In this document: positions 9,742 to 20,202 of the stretch, piece after piece
Layout: every line of letters begins with the position of its first letter
Position numbering within the stretch: position 1 is the stretch's first letter
Assembly (NCBI GenBank): GCA_963675135.1
Contig: OY776132.1
Span: 9,486,001 to 9,550,000, forward strand
DNA: 64,000 nucleotides
Direction: 5' to 3'
Origin: Galeopsis tetrahit
Taxonomy: Eukaryota > Streptophyta > Magnoliopsida > Lamiales > Lamiaceae
Notes under the pieces: generated by a model
Seen by the model: the letters and a program-made list of their open reading frames with translations, nothing else
Told to the model about the DNA's origin: nothing
The model's database searches: none
Made by a program: the position numbers and the translations under genes

Positions 9742-12700
9742 ATGGCAATCATTGAGATCTACGACGAGAAGACCAAGAGCACTGGAACTCTAGATGCAAC
9801 AAAGTGGTCTAGAGAAGGGAAAATTTTCACTGAAAACGCTCTGTTTTTCAAGGGCAAACATACAGATGAGAATAAGGGGATCCTTCTTCGCTGCATCAAC
9901 CTCAACCTTCGAGATTTTCTGGAAGCAGCACCCACGAATGTGTATGAACAAGATGTGCTGTCTTTCTACTCCAATGCTATGATGAAGGGTTCTCACGTGG
10001 AAAGTGTCATGGGTGGACACAAGGTCAAAGTATCAAGGGAAATCCTCCAAGAACTGTTCGGTTTGCCAAGGGGGAAGATTAATATCTCCAACTACATTAT
10101 GGGTAAGGAGAAAGAGTACATGGAGATGTTCACTGGTGGTAGGATCAAGGCTGAAGTTGCCTCCAGACTGAAGAAATCTCAATTGGAACCTAAGTTTCAA
10201 ACCCTATTGGATATAGCAGGCAAGATGCTGCTTGGTAACACTTTCAGCCATGATGCTGTTACCACTCTGAAAGTTCGAGTTATGGCAGCAATCTGGGATC
10301 AGATTGATGGAGATTGGCAAGGACTCTTCTTGGACAGAATTGCTCTTGAAGCCAAGAAAGTGACCTTGGACCTTCAATCAAGAGAATGGAAGGTGACCTC
10401 TACTGTCAGCTTTGTCAACAAGCTGAGTATCATCCTTCCAGAAATACTTCCTAGAAAATACAAGATGGGACCTCACAAGACCTTCCACATCTCCAAGTAT
10501 TACTTAAGGAAGGAAGCTCTTGCTGAAGCAGCTAGGTTGAAAGAAGAGAAGAGGAAGCTGTTGGCTAAAGCACCCTCCAAAGATGCAGTTGAAGAGGCAG
10601 AAGAGTCTATTCATGACTCTACTGCAGAAGAAGAAGAGGAGCCATCCAAAGAAGAGGCTCAAAAGAAGGCTGCTGAGGATGATGATGATAATCAGACCTT
10701 AGCACAAAGAAGATATCTGATCAGATCAGGACTCATCTCCCCATCTGATTCAGATGCCACTCCCACTGCCTCTCCTTTGAAAAAGGCAGGTACTTCCAAT
10801 CCCTCTCTCACTTTCACTCCTTCCAAGTTGTCAAAGGGTCAGAAGATAAAGACGAACACTTCTTCTTTCACGAAGAAATCCAAGAAATCCAGGCTCCCTA
10901 CTCCCATGAGCATAGCCCCTATTTTATCCTTCCACCCTTCTGATGATTCCAACCCATCTAAACCCCCAAACACTGAAAATCAAATCCCTGCTGATACTCA
11001 CACAGCAGAGGGACAAGTCCAGCCTAACCCTGCTGATGTTCAAACAGCAGACAACCAACCTCAGATCACCTCCACACAACCAACTGATGATCAAACAGAG
11101 ATTATATCCACAATCATTGCTGACATTCAAACAGCAAATGACCAAGGTCATCAAGCTCAAACTCCTACTGACCTACAAGAAGAAACTGAACCAGACCAGC
11201 AGACTCAAAACCCTGCTGATGAACAAACCACTGAAGAACATATCACTTCCCAAATCCCTGCTGATACTCACACAGCAGAGGAAAATGCCCCAACTACCCA
11301 AACTCCCACCATAACTGTCCCTTCTGCTCCAGAAGACTTGGCACCAGAAGACCTGGTTCAAGCTGGTCCTTCTCAACCTCAATTCAGAATGGTGCACTAT
11401 CCAATGTGTACAACAGAGAAGATAATGAGGATGAAGATAGCCAACCTGCTCAAGTCCACTACCCCTGGAGTTGATGAGAATTCAATCCAGTTTGAGCAAG
11501 TGCTTAGGATATGCACTTGGATTGAGCTCAGAAGAGATGATGTGGATGACCTTCTTGAGGTTATTGAAGGAATGGGAGGAAAGGAAAACTTCCTCGACTG
11601 GGAAATGGAGCAAAAGGAAGTTGCTCAAGTTCACTCTTATGCTCAACTGCTATCAGACGAGGCACTTACAGCAGTTTGCAACCGATTTCTAGGAATCCCC
11701 ACTGCTGATGTCTCTATCCCAGAAGCCTCATCAAATCAGCAACCAGCTGAACCAGCAAATATGAAGGACTCAGCTTCACCAGCCTCGGTGGAAGTCTCAG
11801 CTGCCCCTGCTGAAGCCTCAGCTGCCCCTGCTGAAGACTCAGCTGCACCAGCTGACATTGAAGAAATTGAAAGAGAAGTAGTCAGAGTACCAGCTCACTT
11901 CAGGCCTTCAGAAGACCTGACTCACTTCATTGAACAATCAGATAATGCAGGCAGCGGAATCATGACCCATCTGAAAAGGGCCACTACCTGCTTCCTCAAT
12001 GAAGATTACCTATCAGCTGAAGAGAGAGGCAAAGCACTAATGATCCATCCAAAGCCTCAAGGTACTACTTCCACTCCAACCCCATCTGTTGATTATACAA
12101 CAGACATCTGCTTCCAGGTCAAAGCTGCAATAGACTTGCACTTTGAGAAAGGTTTAGGCCTGCAGCTAGGAAGATATGTTGAGAAAGCTGCAAGGGAACA
12201 GAAGAATGGTCTCCATAATGCGATCACTGACATTGAAGACAAATTTGGGGAGGTACTCCATCAGCAGATAAAGGAGTATTTGGATACCTGTCATAAACAG
12301 ATATATCGCATGGAGACCAACTACAAGCAAAGAATTGAGGATGCTGAAGCAAGAGCCACTGAAGGTCAAGCTCTTCTTAAATCAGCTGCAGAGGAAAATG
12401 CAAATTTGCAGACTCAGCTGAAGGAGACAGCACCCAAGTTGGAAGCACTTACAACTAGATTTGAAGCTGCCTCCTCGTCCAATTCTCATGCTGCTCTTCT
12501 TGAGCACAGCATCACTCATCTGACCCACATTAGCAAAGTCAATGCCATGGCTCTAAAGCAGACTCTGAAGGTGGAAATTCTGAATGCCATGAAGCCTTTT
12601 GCGGCTGCACTTGCTGAAGCCAAAAAGGGGGAAGATGTGTTGATAAAGGCTCTAGAGAAGTCTACTGCCCAGCAAGCTGAACTGGTAGTAGCACAAGATG

Positions 12701-13479
12701 ACTTGACTGAAACCTTGGATGGTTTAAAGAGCAAAATCAAGAACAGGCAAGGCAAAGGAAAAGAAGTTGATCAAGGAGATACCCAAGCAACCACTCAAGC
12801 TCCTGCCAAGACTCTTCAGATCACTGCTCCTGAAGAACAAGTCCCTGGAAAGAGAATGACCAGGAAAAGAAAGGCAGATGAGCAAGCTCAGACAGCTCAG
12901 ACCAGCAAGAAGTCAGCTCCAGCAGAGTCTACTGCAGAAGAAAAGGAGGCTCTAGAGTTGAAGAAGAAGAAGTTGCTTGAAGCTCAAGAGCTTAAGCAAA
13001 AGAAGCTGAATGATGCGAAGGCAGCCAAAGCCAAATTTGAAAGAAGAATTGCCAAACTCAGGAAAGCAATGAAGGACAAAGCAAAAGAAGATAATGTCCT
13101 GGTGTTTGATAGCAACTATGTGGACTATTTAACTCTTCAAGATGAGCTACCAAGATGGTATCCTCTGAAGAAGAAGTGGCAAATTCAACACTATATTGTA
13201 AGGAAATCTGAAGAAGAATTTCTCCAATTCTCCCAGTTCATGAACTTTGAAGATCCAGAGTTCTGGGAAGAAATTGTCAAGACAGCTGAAGGACTTGACA
13301 ACTGCAGAATCCTAACCCCTGAAGAACCCAAATGGGATGCACCTCTTCTGGATTCAGGAAGAGTCAACATGATTGAAATCAAAAGGATTTTGTACAAGAT
13401 CTATGAAGAGGAGAATGTTACAGACATACAGCACATGGAAGAAGTTCGAGCTCGTCTGTATCTTGCCTACCGCATTTGA
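9742..13479 (+). CDS. ORF3 protein of family A (1,245 aa), intact
   Basis: Large sense ORF between pol and the 3' LTR. No enzyme motif, signal peptide or clear membrane segment is visible. Residues 1-260 form a conserved block (FFKGKHT, FYSNA, LLDIAGKMLL, RVMAAIWD). Residues 270-545 are acidic and Pro/Thr/Gln-rich with variable repeats around PADxQTAxxQ. Residues 550-650 form a second block (YPMC, RICTW, DWEMEQKE). An Ala/Pro repeat follows near 680-700, then a coiled-coil region at about 800-1010, basic nuclear-localisation-like patches (KRMTRKRK near 1036 and a Lys-rich run near 1075) and a conserved C-terminal block at 1119-1245. The family B ORF3 shares the three blocks, so it is an element gene and not a chance frame. 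It is open although the neighbouring pol is broken. Sirevirus envelope-like ORFs sit at this place, but nothing here supports an envelope. Function unknown. Confidence 0.85.
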   Translation: MAIIEIYDEKTKSTGTLDATKWSREGKIFTENALFFKGKHTDENKGILLRCINLNLRDFLEAAPTNVYEQDVLSFYSNAMMKGSHVESVMGGHKVKVSREILQELFGLPRGKINISNYIMGKEKEYMEMFTGGRIKAEVASRLKKSQLEPKFQTLLDIAGKMLLGNTFSHDAVTTLKVRVMAAIWDQIDGDWQGLFLDRIALEAKKVTLDLQSREWKVTSTVSFVNKLSIILPEILPRKYKMGPHKTFHISKYYLRKEALAEAARLKEEKRKLLAKAPSKDAVEEAEESIHDSTAEEEEEPSKEEAQKKAAEDDDDNQTLAQRRYLIRSGLISPSDSDATPTASPLKKAGTSNPSLTFTPSKLSKGQKIKTNTSSFTKKSKKSRLPTPMSIAPILSFHPSDDSNPSKPPNTENQIPADTHTAEGQVQPNPADVQTADNQPQITSTQPTDDQTEIISTIIADIQTANDQGHQAQTPTDLQEETEPDQQTQNPADEQTTEEHITSQIPADTHTAEENAPTTQTPTITVPSAPEDLAPEDLVQAGPSQPQFRMVHYPMCTTEKIMRMKIANLLKSTTPGVDENSIQFEQVLRICTWIELRRDDVDDLLEVIEGMGGKENFLDWEMEQKEVAQVHSYAQLLSDEALTAVCNRFLGIPTADVSIPEASSNQQPAEPANMKDSASPASVEVSAAPAEASAAPAEDSAAPADIEEIEREVVRVPAHFRPSEDLTHFIEQSDNAGSGIMTHLKRATTCFLNEDYLSAEERGKALMIHPKPQGTTSTPTPSVDYTTDICFQVKAAIDLHFEKGLGLQLGRYVEKAAREQKNGLHNAITDIEDKFGEVLHQQIKEYLDTCHKQIYRMETNYKQRIEDAEARATEGQALLKSAAEENANLQTQLKETAPKLEALTTRFEAASSSNSHAALLEHSITHLTHISKVNAMALKQTLKVEILNAMKPFAAALAEAKKGEDVLIKALEKSTAQQAELVVAQDDLTETLDGLKSKIKNRQGKGKEVDQGDTQATTQAPAKTLQITAPEEQVPGKRMTRKRKADEQAQTAQTSKKSAPAESTAEEKEALELKKKKLLEAQELKQKKLNDAKAAKAKFERRIAKLRKAMKDKAKEDNVLVFDSNYVDYLTLQDELPRWYPLKKKWQIQHYIVRKSEEEFLQFSQFMNFEDPEFWEEIVKTAEGLDNCRILTPEEPKWDAPLLDSGRVNMIEIKRILYKIYEEENVTDIQHMEEVRARLYLAYRI

Positions 13480-13688
13480 AGATCAGAAGACCTGATGAAG
13501 ACTAGCTTAGAAGTTTAAAGAAACTATTACTTGTAATCTGAAAAAGTTCTATCTATATTCAAGTTCTAGCTCTTTTTGCTTACAAGACAAACTCTCATTG
13601 CCTTCATCAGATACTTCAGTTTTAGCATATTATAAACTCTTATCTTATTTCATTAAGGGCATTTATCAAGCATAGTTTTGGCTTCATC

Positions 13689-13701
13689 AAAAAGGGGAAA
13701 T
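13689..13701 (+). promoter_or_regulatory. Polypurine tract (A0)
   Basis: AAAAAGGGGAAA lies immediately before the LTR start at 13702. In copia elements this tract primes plus-strand DNA synthesis. Confidence 0.85.
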
Positions 13702-15138
13702 TGTTGGGATATAAATTCACCCTAAGCCCCACTTGATGTTAGAATAGTTTTGATGGCCAAAACACTTAGAGTTTATAAATGTAATAGGATCAGCTGACTT
13801 GTATAGAACAACTTAGACTAGTCTTGTGTGATCAACTGTATTGATATCAGCTGATCAGCACAGTCTTGACTTACATGCCTATCCTCAAGATGAGAAGAGT
13901 AGAAGACATGAAGACTAGAAGATCCATGAAGACCAGATAAGTGAAGGTGCTTGTATACCTACTTATCTGATGGAGTCCAGATTGAAGATGGCGTAAAGCC
14001 GTACAAAGAACTTCCAGATCAGAAGTGTACTACTCGTCTGATATCAGAAGATAGAAGACCTAAGGCCAGAAGAGTAGTCAGAAGACTAGAAGTACAGATC
14101 AGAAGACTATGTGCTCTTCCAGGACTCGGCTGATTCCAAAGTCATCTTACAATTCAAACGAAGACCTACCTTATTTAGAAGATTGACATGATCCCAGGAT
14201 TGAAGCAATCAAGCGGCTGGAATCAAGGAATCAAGCCATTATGGGAAGATTGCTTAAACGGCTAGTCAACTCCAACGGCTAGTTGCACCCAATCCCCATT
14301 ATAAATACAAGAGGATGAGGAATCACTAAACACAGAAGTCACAAGAGAGAATTCACAAGCTAAGCAAGTAATCAAGCAAAAAGCCACATTGTTCTAAGAA
14401 TTCTCCAAGAGCCAGAAATCCATTAGATTATCCATAGCTCTTAAGTGCTTCCTATCCAACCCTTAAGAACCTGAAACCTGTTCATATTGTATATCAATTG
14501 TTTTAGGCATAGTGGTTAAGCAAATTATAAGCTTGAACCATTAGTTGGATACATCTAAAAAACCCCAAACCCTCACCGAAAGGTTAAAGTTTTTGAAACC
14601 CCCCAAAGTGCAAGTGCTTACAATCACTTGTGGAGACCGCAACTGTTAGGACGGCTCAGATCTCAAAGTCCTAACCTTGGGACTATAAAGGACAAGACCC
14701 TTGTAATTTGTGGAAATTAAAGGGATTAAACATCACGTTAGGACGTGAGAGTGGACGTAGGATCGTTTATCCGAACCACTATAAATCCGGTGTTATTTAC
14801 TTTCTGCACTTTACATTTCTGCTTTTACATTCATCATTATATAGTGCATATTGTTATTTAAACATTCTTTGAAACAGGCCATAACTTTCAAACCAGCATC
14901 AGCTGAGTATTCTCATTAAATAAAACAAGTTACAAGAACGAGTTCAAACAAGGGCCACCATAATTCCGCATACAACCTTAACAATCAGATCACTATAGTC
15001 ATCTGGACCAGCAGACTTGCAGTCCAGTTGACATAGCAATCAGAAGAGGTTCCCAACTCTGTTTAGAAAAGTTTTAAAGTCTATTCACCCCTCCCCTCTA
15101 GACTTTAATCCCATTCACTACTCGTTCAGGGACCAACA
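13702..15138 (+). repeat. 3' LTR of family A element A0
   Basis: Begins TGTTGGGATAT after the polypurine tract and ends GGGACCAACA; 1,437 bp. It contains an MSA-like TCCAACGGCTA (14271-14281), a TATAAATA box (14300-14307) and an AATAAA-like signal near 14919. A CACG/CGTG stem lies near 14734, and a GTCTA...TAGAC stem near the 3' end. It is followed directly by integrase codons of another copy. It carries variants (such as CTAAACAC after the TATA box) absent from the A2 LTRs. Confidence 0.92.
14271..14307 (+). promoter_or_regulatory. LTR promoter: MSA-like element plus TATA box (A0)
   Basis: TCCAACGGCTA is a perfect match to YCYAACGGYYA and lies 18 bp before TATAAATA. The same pair occurs at 19206-19242 in A2 and, reversed, at 57013-57049 in A3. 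The MSA element is the known target of three-repeat MYB factors in G2/M gene promoters. Its use here is inferred. Confidence 0.5.
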
Positions 15139-17537
15139 TTCATCATGAGACAAGTGCAGCAAGAACACCTCAACAGAATGGTGTAGCTGAAAGAAGAGTC
15201 AGAACACTCAAAGAAGCTGCCAGAACACTCCTTGCTGAATTCTCCACTCCCAAGAAGCTATGGGCAGAAGCCATCAACACAGCTTGTCACACTCAAAACA
15301 GGTCAGGTATTCATAAAATACATGAGAAAACCCCATATGAACTATGGAAAGGAAGAAAACCTAGAGTATCTTACTTTCATATATTTGGTTGTAAGTGTTT
15401 CATTCACAACAATGGGAAGAGTAAGTTGAATGCTTTTGATGCCAAAGCAGATGAGGGGATATTCTTAGGATACTCCTCTACTAGCAAAGCATTTAGGGTA
15501 CTCAACAAACGAACCCTTCTTGTGGAAGAAACACCTCATGTTGTTTTTGATGAATCTTGTGATAAGAATGCAGTAGAAACAAACTCAACTGCAGAACAGA
15601 TGAGACATCTAGTGATCAAGTCCAGACCAGATGAGTTCATTGAAGTAAATGAACCTTTCCCTGAAGAACCAGAGGAGGATAAGCCTCATAGACCTGTCAC
15701 TAGATCTCAAACTCAAGCAGGACAAGCTGACCAGAATCAAGATGCACCAATCCCAAATGCCGGGGGGAATGATCTCTTTGACACACAAGATACAGATGAT
15801 GATCGACCTAATCAAGTCAACCCTCCTGATGGCACTAGATCAGATGAGAATCCAAGCTCATCCAATGCAGATACTCCTGTGAGGCATACATGGAGAAACA
15901 ATCATCCATCAAACCTCATCTTAGGAGGAGCAGAATCAGGTGTCAAGACCAGAAGACAACTGAATCAGAACTCACAATCATCTATGTTCTGCTGGTGTGC
16001 CTTTCTATCCAACATTGAACCAGCTGACATAGAAGAAGCAATGACAAATAGCAATTGGATCACTGCTATGCAAGAAGAACTAAACCAATTCGAAAGAAAT
16101 GAAGTCTGGGAATTGGTAGATCGTCCTGAAAACCACAATGTAGTAGGAACAAAGTGGGTATTCAAGAACAAGAAGGACGAAAATGATGTGATAACTAGAA
16201 ATAAGGCTAGGCTAGTTGCAAAAGGATACTCTCAATCTGAAGGGATTGACTATGATGAAACCTTTGCTCCAGTAGCCAGATTAGAAGCCATACGACTGTT
16301 TCTAGCCTATGCATCATATATGGGCTTCAAGGTATATCAAATGGACGTCAAGAGTAATTTTCTAAATGGTATTCTGGTAGAAGAAGTATATGTAGAGCAG
16401 CCTCCAGGATTTGAAAAAGGTGATCAAGTATATCGACTGAAGAAGGCTCTCTATGGTCTAAAACAAGCCCCTAGAGCTTGGTATGACACATTGTCACAAT
16501 TCCTACTTGACAATGGATATACAAAAGGCAAAGTGGATAGAACTCTTTTCAGAATACAAGAAGGAGAAGACATTCTAATGGTACAAATATATGTAGATGA
16601 CATTATATTTGGATCACCCAATCAAGAGATGTGCAAGAAGTTCTCCGAACTTATGCAAGGAAAGTTTGAAATGAGCATGATGGGTGAGATGAATTACTTC
16701 CTAGGACTTCAAGTCAAGCAGAGTTCAGAAGGGATCTTCATCAACCAGTCCAAGTATACCAAGAGTCTATTAGAAAGATTCAAAGCTCTACAAAGCAAGA
16801 CTGCAAGGATTCCAATGATGACATCTTTCCAAATGGAACCAGATGAGTCTGGAAAGGCAGTTGATCAAGCTGAATATAGAGCACTAATTGGATCTCTACT
16901 ATACCTTACAGCTAGCAGACCAGACATAACATTTGCTGTAGGAGTATGTGCTAGGTTTCAAGCAAACCCAAAGCAAAGTCATCTAGAAGCAGCAAGGAAG
17001 ATTCTCAAGTACCTAAAAGGAACAGTCAACTTAGGACTATGGTACCCTGCTGATGACAATCTAGAATTGAGTGGCTATTCTGACTCAGACTATGGAGGAT
17101 GTAGAATTCATAGGAAATCCACATCTGGAACCTGTCAATTTCTAGGCAACAAGCTAATTTCATGGTTCTCTAAGAAGCAAACCTCAGTTGCAACCTCCAC
17201 CACTGAAGCAGAATACATGGCAGCTGGTAGTTGTTGTAGTCAGCTGCTCTGGCTAGTTCAACAACTCAAGGATTACAATGTAGAGGCAAGAGAAGTCCCT
17301 ATCTATTGTGATAGCAGCAGTGCCATTGCCATTACTCAAAATCCAGTCCTCCACACAAGGTGCAAGCATGTCGACATCCGACACCACTTCATAAGAGACC
17401 ACCTTGAAAAGAAGGACATCAAGATGGAGAAAATTCACACAGATATCCAAAGAGCAGACATCTTGACTAAGCCCCTAGCTGAAGAACGATTCAAGACCCT
17501 ATGCTACAGCTTAGGACTCCTGGATCCAAGCACATGA
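15139..17537 (+). pseudogene. pol: Family A pol, 3' two thirds (A1)
   Basis: An open frame runs without interruption from the integrase motif HETSAARTPQQNGVAERR (about 15144) to the end LGLLDPST at 17537. It covers the C-terminal part of the integrase core, including the catalytic Glu of NGVAERR, and the integrase tail. RT follows with ALYGLKQAPRAW and YVDD near 16600, then RNase H (SDSDYGG, STTEAEYMAA, YCDSSSA). One odd change is VKSNFLNG where other copies have VKSAFLNG, a position close to the RT active site. The protease and the two integrase Asp residues are lost because A0 interrupts the gene. It reads as a gene split by insertion, not one decayed by mutation. Confidence 0.92.
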
Positions 17538-18634
17538 AGAGAAGAGATCAGCTGAAGACCTCAGCTGATATAGGCACAGCAGACTAGGAGGATCAGATGA
17601 GGTGAATAGACACCCTCATCTTCAGGTAAGTTCATTCCCGATGAAGACAAATAAAGCTGAGGGAAAACTTAGAGTCATCTAATCAAGGGGGAATCAATGA
17701 TACCTTAAGAATCCTTGATGAAATACTCTAAAATCTGCATTGCATATCATATATATATATATATATATATAGACAGCAGACTTGAACAAAGTTATTTGAT
17801 CTCTTTATTCCCAGCAATGTATATTATGTATAATAATAAACTATTCTTCATAAAATACTTTATTTATATACATACATACAGTATACTATTGAGTTATACT
17901 TGGTTGGATTAATACACCATCCTCACCGACTCAACAGTATGCATGCACTGTACGGATTTCAAATAACTCTTGCTCAAAATTTATAATTTCTGCATTCCAT
18001 AAGATAAAGTCTGAATATCTTTAAATGTGAACCCTTAGATCAAGAATCTCATTGTTGATCTTAAGAAGTAACTTTTCAGAAATTCAGACCTATCAACTCT
18101 ATAGTTTTGTCATCTTTCACTCCACTACCTCATTTCTACCCCTATAAAAGGAGGAAGTTATGAGATCACCTAAGAACACAAATCACTAAACAATATTTTT
18201 GTTTCAGGTATGGAGACAATCGAAAGAAAAGATGGAATGGAGATCATTCTTCAACCAAAGTCTTGGGTGAAGGAGATGAAGATTTGTCCAGAAGATGAAG
18301 ATGATGCAGATCAACATATTTGGCCTACTCAACATGAGTATGCCTGTGAAAGCTAAAGGAAGAAGAGACGTGCTTGTTGAAAGCTAAAGGAGGAAGAGAT
18401 GCAGAGGACAAGGCTACTGTGTCTAAACAGAACATGAAGGCTGAGTCCATGGCCCCCTCTTTGACTCCATTGAAGCCTCTTCCAATCTTCCTTCTCCTAC
18501 CAGAGAAGCGAAGAAATTCAACAAGGACACATTAGATGCTACATCCCATTCGATGATGAGGAACATCAGATGGAGTAGGCAACCTGAACCAGTGGGATAT
18601 CATCCAGGCTGATCATCATATTGATTTGATGGTC
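17538..18634 (+). other. Family A spacer, partial (A1)
   Basis: Contains the polypurine-like GGGGGAA tract near 17688, a longer TA dinucleotide run than other copies (about 17746-17770), the TATAAAAGG box at 18143-18151 and the small conserved ORF. Part of the segment after the small ORF is deleted compared with A2. It is cut off by the A2 LTR at 18635. Confidence 0.75.
18210..18356 (+). CDS. Small conserved spacer ORF, 48 aa (A1)
   Basis: Begins METIERKDGMEIILQPKSW and has the acidic PEDEDDADQ core. It differs from the A2 copy by one residue and from the A0 copy by about a dozen. It is preceded by an acceptor-like GTTTCAG and a TATA box. The product is not recognised. Confidence 0.35.
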   Translation: METIERKDGMEIILQPKSWVKEMKICPEDEDDADQHIWPTQHEYACES

Positions 18635-20075
18635 TGTTGGGATATAAATTCACCCTAAGCCCCACTTGATGTTAGAATAGTTTTGATGGCCAAAACACTT
18701 AGAGTTTATAAATGTAATAGGATCAGCTGACTTGTATAGAACAGCTTAGACTAGTCTTGTGTGATCAACTGTATTGATATCAGCTGATCAGCACAGTCGT
18801 GGCTTACATGCCTATCCTCAAGATGAGAAGTGTAGAAGACATGAAGACTAGAAGATCCTTGAAGACCAGATAAGTTAAGGTGCTTGTATACCTACTTATC
18901 TGATGGAGTCCAGATTGAAGATGGCCTAAAAGAATTACAAAGAATTTCCAGATCAGAAGAGTGTTACTCGTCTGATATCAGAAGACAGAAGACCTAAGGC
19001 CAGAAGAGTAGTCAGAGGACTAGAAGTACAGATCAGAAGACTATGTGCTCTTCCAGGACTCGGCTGATTCCCAAAGTCATCTTGCAATTCAAACGAAGAC
19101 CTACCTTATTTAGAAGATTGACATGATCCCAGGATTGAAGCAATCAAGCGGCTGGAATCAAGGAATCAAGCTATTATGGGAAGATTGCTCAAACGGCTAG
19201 TCAACTCCAACGGCTAGTTGCACCCAATCTCCACTATAAATACAAGAGGATGAGGAATCACTAGAGACACAGAAGCCACAAGAGAGAATTCACAAGCTAA
19301 GCAAGCAATCAAGCAAAAAGCCATTTTGTTCTAAGAGTTCTCCAAGAGCCAGAAATCCATTAGATTATCCATAGCTCTTAAGTGCTTCCTATCCAACCCT
19401 TAAGAACCTGAAACCTGTTCATATTGTATATCAATTGTTTTAGGCATAGTGGTTAAGCAAATTATAAGCTTGAACCATTAGTTGGATACATCTCAAAAAC
19501 CCCAAACCCTCACCGAAAGGTTAAAGTTTTTGAAACCCCTCAAAGTGCAAGTGCTTACAATCACTTGTGGAGACCGCAGCTGTTAGGACGGCTCAGATCT
19601 CAAAGTCCTAACCTTGGGACTATAAAGGACAAGACCCTTGTAATTTGTGGAAATTAAAGGGATTAAACATCACGTTAGGACGTGAGAGTGGACGTAGGAT
19701 CGTATATCCGAACCACTATAAATCCGGTGTTATTTACTTTCTGCACTTTACATTTCTGCTTCTACTTTCATTATTATATAGTGCATACTGTTATTTCAAC
19801 ATTCTCTAAAACAGGCCATAACTTTCAAACCAGCATCAGCTGAGTATTTTCATTAAGTAAAACAAGTTACAAGAACGAGTTTAAACAAGGGCCACCATAA
19901 TTCCGCATACAACCTTAACAATCAGATCACTATAGTCATCTGGACCAGCAGACTTGCAGTCCAGTTGACATAGCAATCAGAAGAGGTTCCCAACTCTGTT
20001 TAGAAAAGTTTTAAAGTCTATTCACCCCTCCCCTCTAGACTTTAATCCCATTCACTACTCGTTCAGGGACCAACA
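18635..20075 (+). repeat. 5' LTR of A2
   Basis: TGTTGGGATAT...GGGACCAACA, 1,441 bp, followed by the primer-binding site. It contains the MSA-like TCCAACGGCTA at 19206-19216 and TATAAATA at 19235-19242. Confidence 0.95.
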
Positions 20076-20077
20076 AG

Positions 20078-20089
20078 TGGTATCAGAGT
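20078..20089 (+). promoter_or_regulatory. Primer-binding site of A2
   Basis: TGGTATCAGAGT starts two bases after the LTR. It matches the initiator Met-tRNA type site TGGTATCAGAGC of plant copia elements except for the last base; A3 and the B elements have the C. Confidence 0.85.
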
Positions 20090-20202
20090 AGTGGTTCTAA
20101 CGGACTACTGTCTCTAGACTATCAGAAGACTTGAGGGAGTCTTTCTGTAGTCCTCTTGAACAGATCTTTTTTTAAAAACTTGTTTTTGAAAAATCATACA
20201 GC

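Larger units (their letters stand above)
4089..15138 (+). mobile_element. Family A element A0, 5'-truncated, plus strand
   Basis: It contains a gag tail, pol, spacer, intact ORF3, polypurine tract and 3' LTR in the family order. The 5' LTR, PBS and most of gag are replaced by the inverted copy to the left. Its 3' LTR is followed directly by TTCAT and then the integrase codons of another A copy, which matches insertion of A0 into that copy; the left flank lies outside the window. The 3' LTR has its own sequence variants compared with A2 and A3, so it is a separate insertion. Confidence 0.88.
15139..18634 (+). mobile_element. Family A element A1, internal fragment
   Basis: Interrupted copy that hosts two insertions. 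It starts inside the integrase domain directly after the A0 LTR and includes RT, RNase H and the first 1.1 kb of spacer. It stops at 18634, where the A2 5' LTR begins within spacer sequence matching about 9005 of A0. The remainder of A1 is not found in the window. Confidence 0.85.

Noticed and set aside
9742..13479. ORF3 as an envelope glycoprotein
   Set aside because: No signal peptide, hydrophobic anchor or cleavage motif is apparent by eye; composition is charged and coiled-coil-rich.
13702..15138. LTR at 13702-15138 as the 5' LTR of the following pol
   Set aside because: No PBS, gag or protease follows; the next base begins integrase codons, so it is the 3' LTR of A0 inserted into A1.
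17746..17772. TA dinucleotide run as a regulatory TATA element
   Set aside because: Length varies between copies (also 8076, 38832 and 50132) and nothing downstream starts there; treated as a microsatellite.
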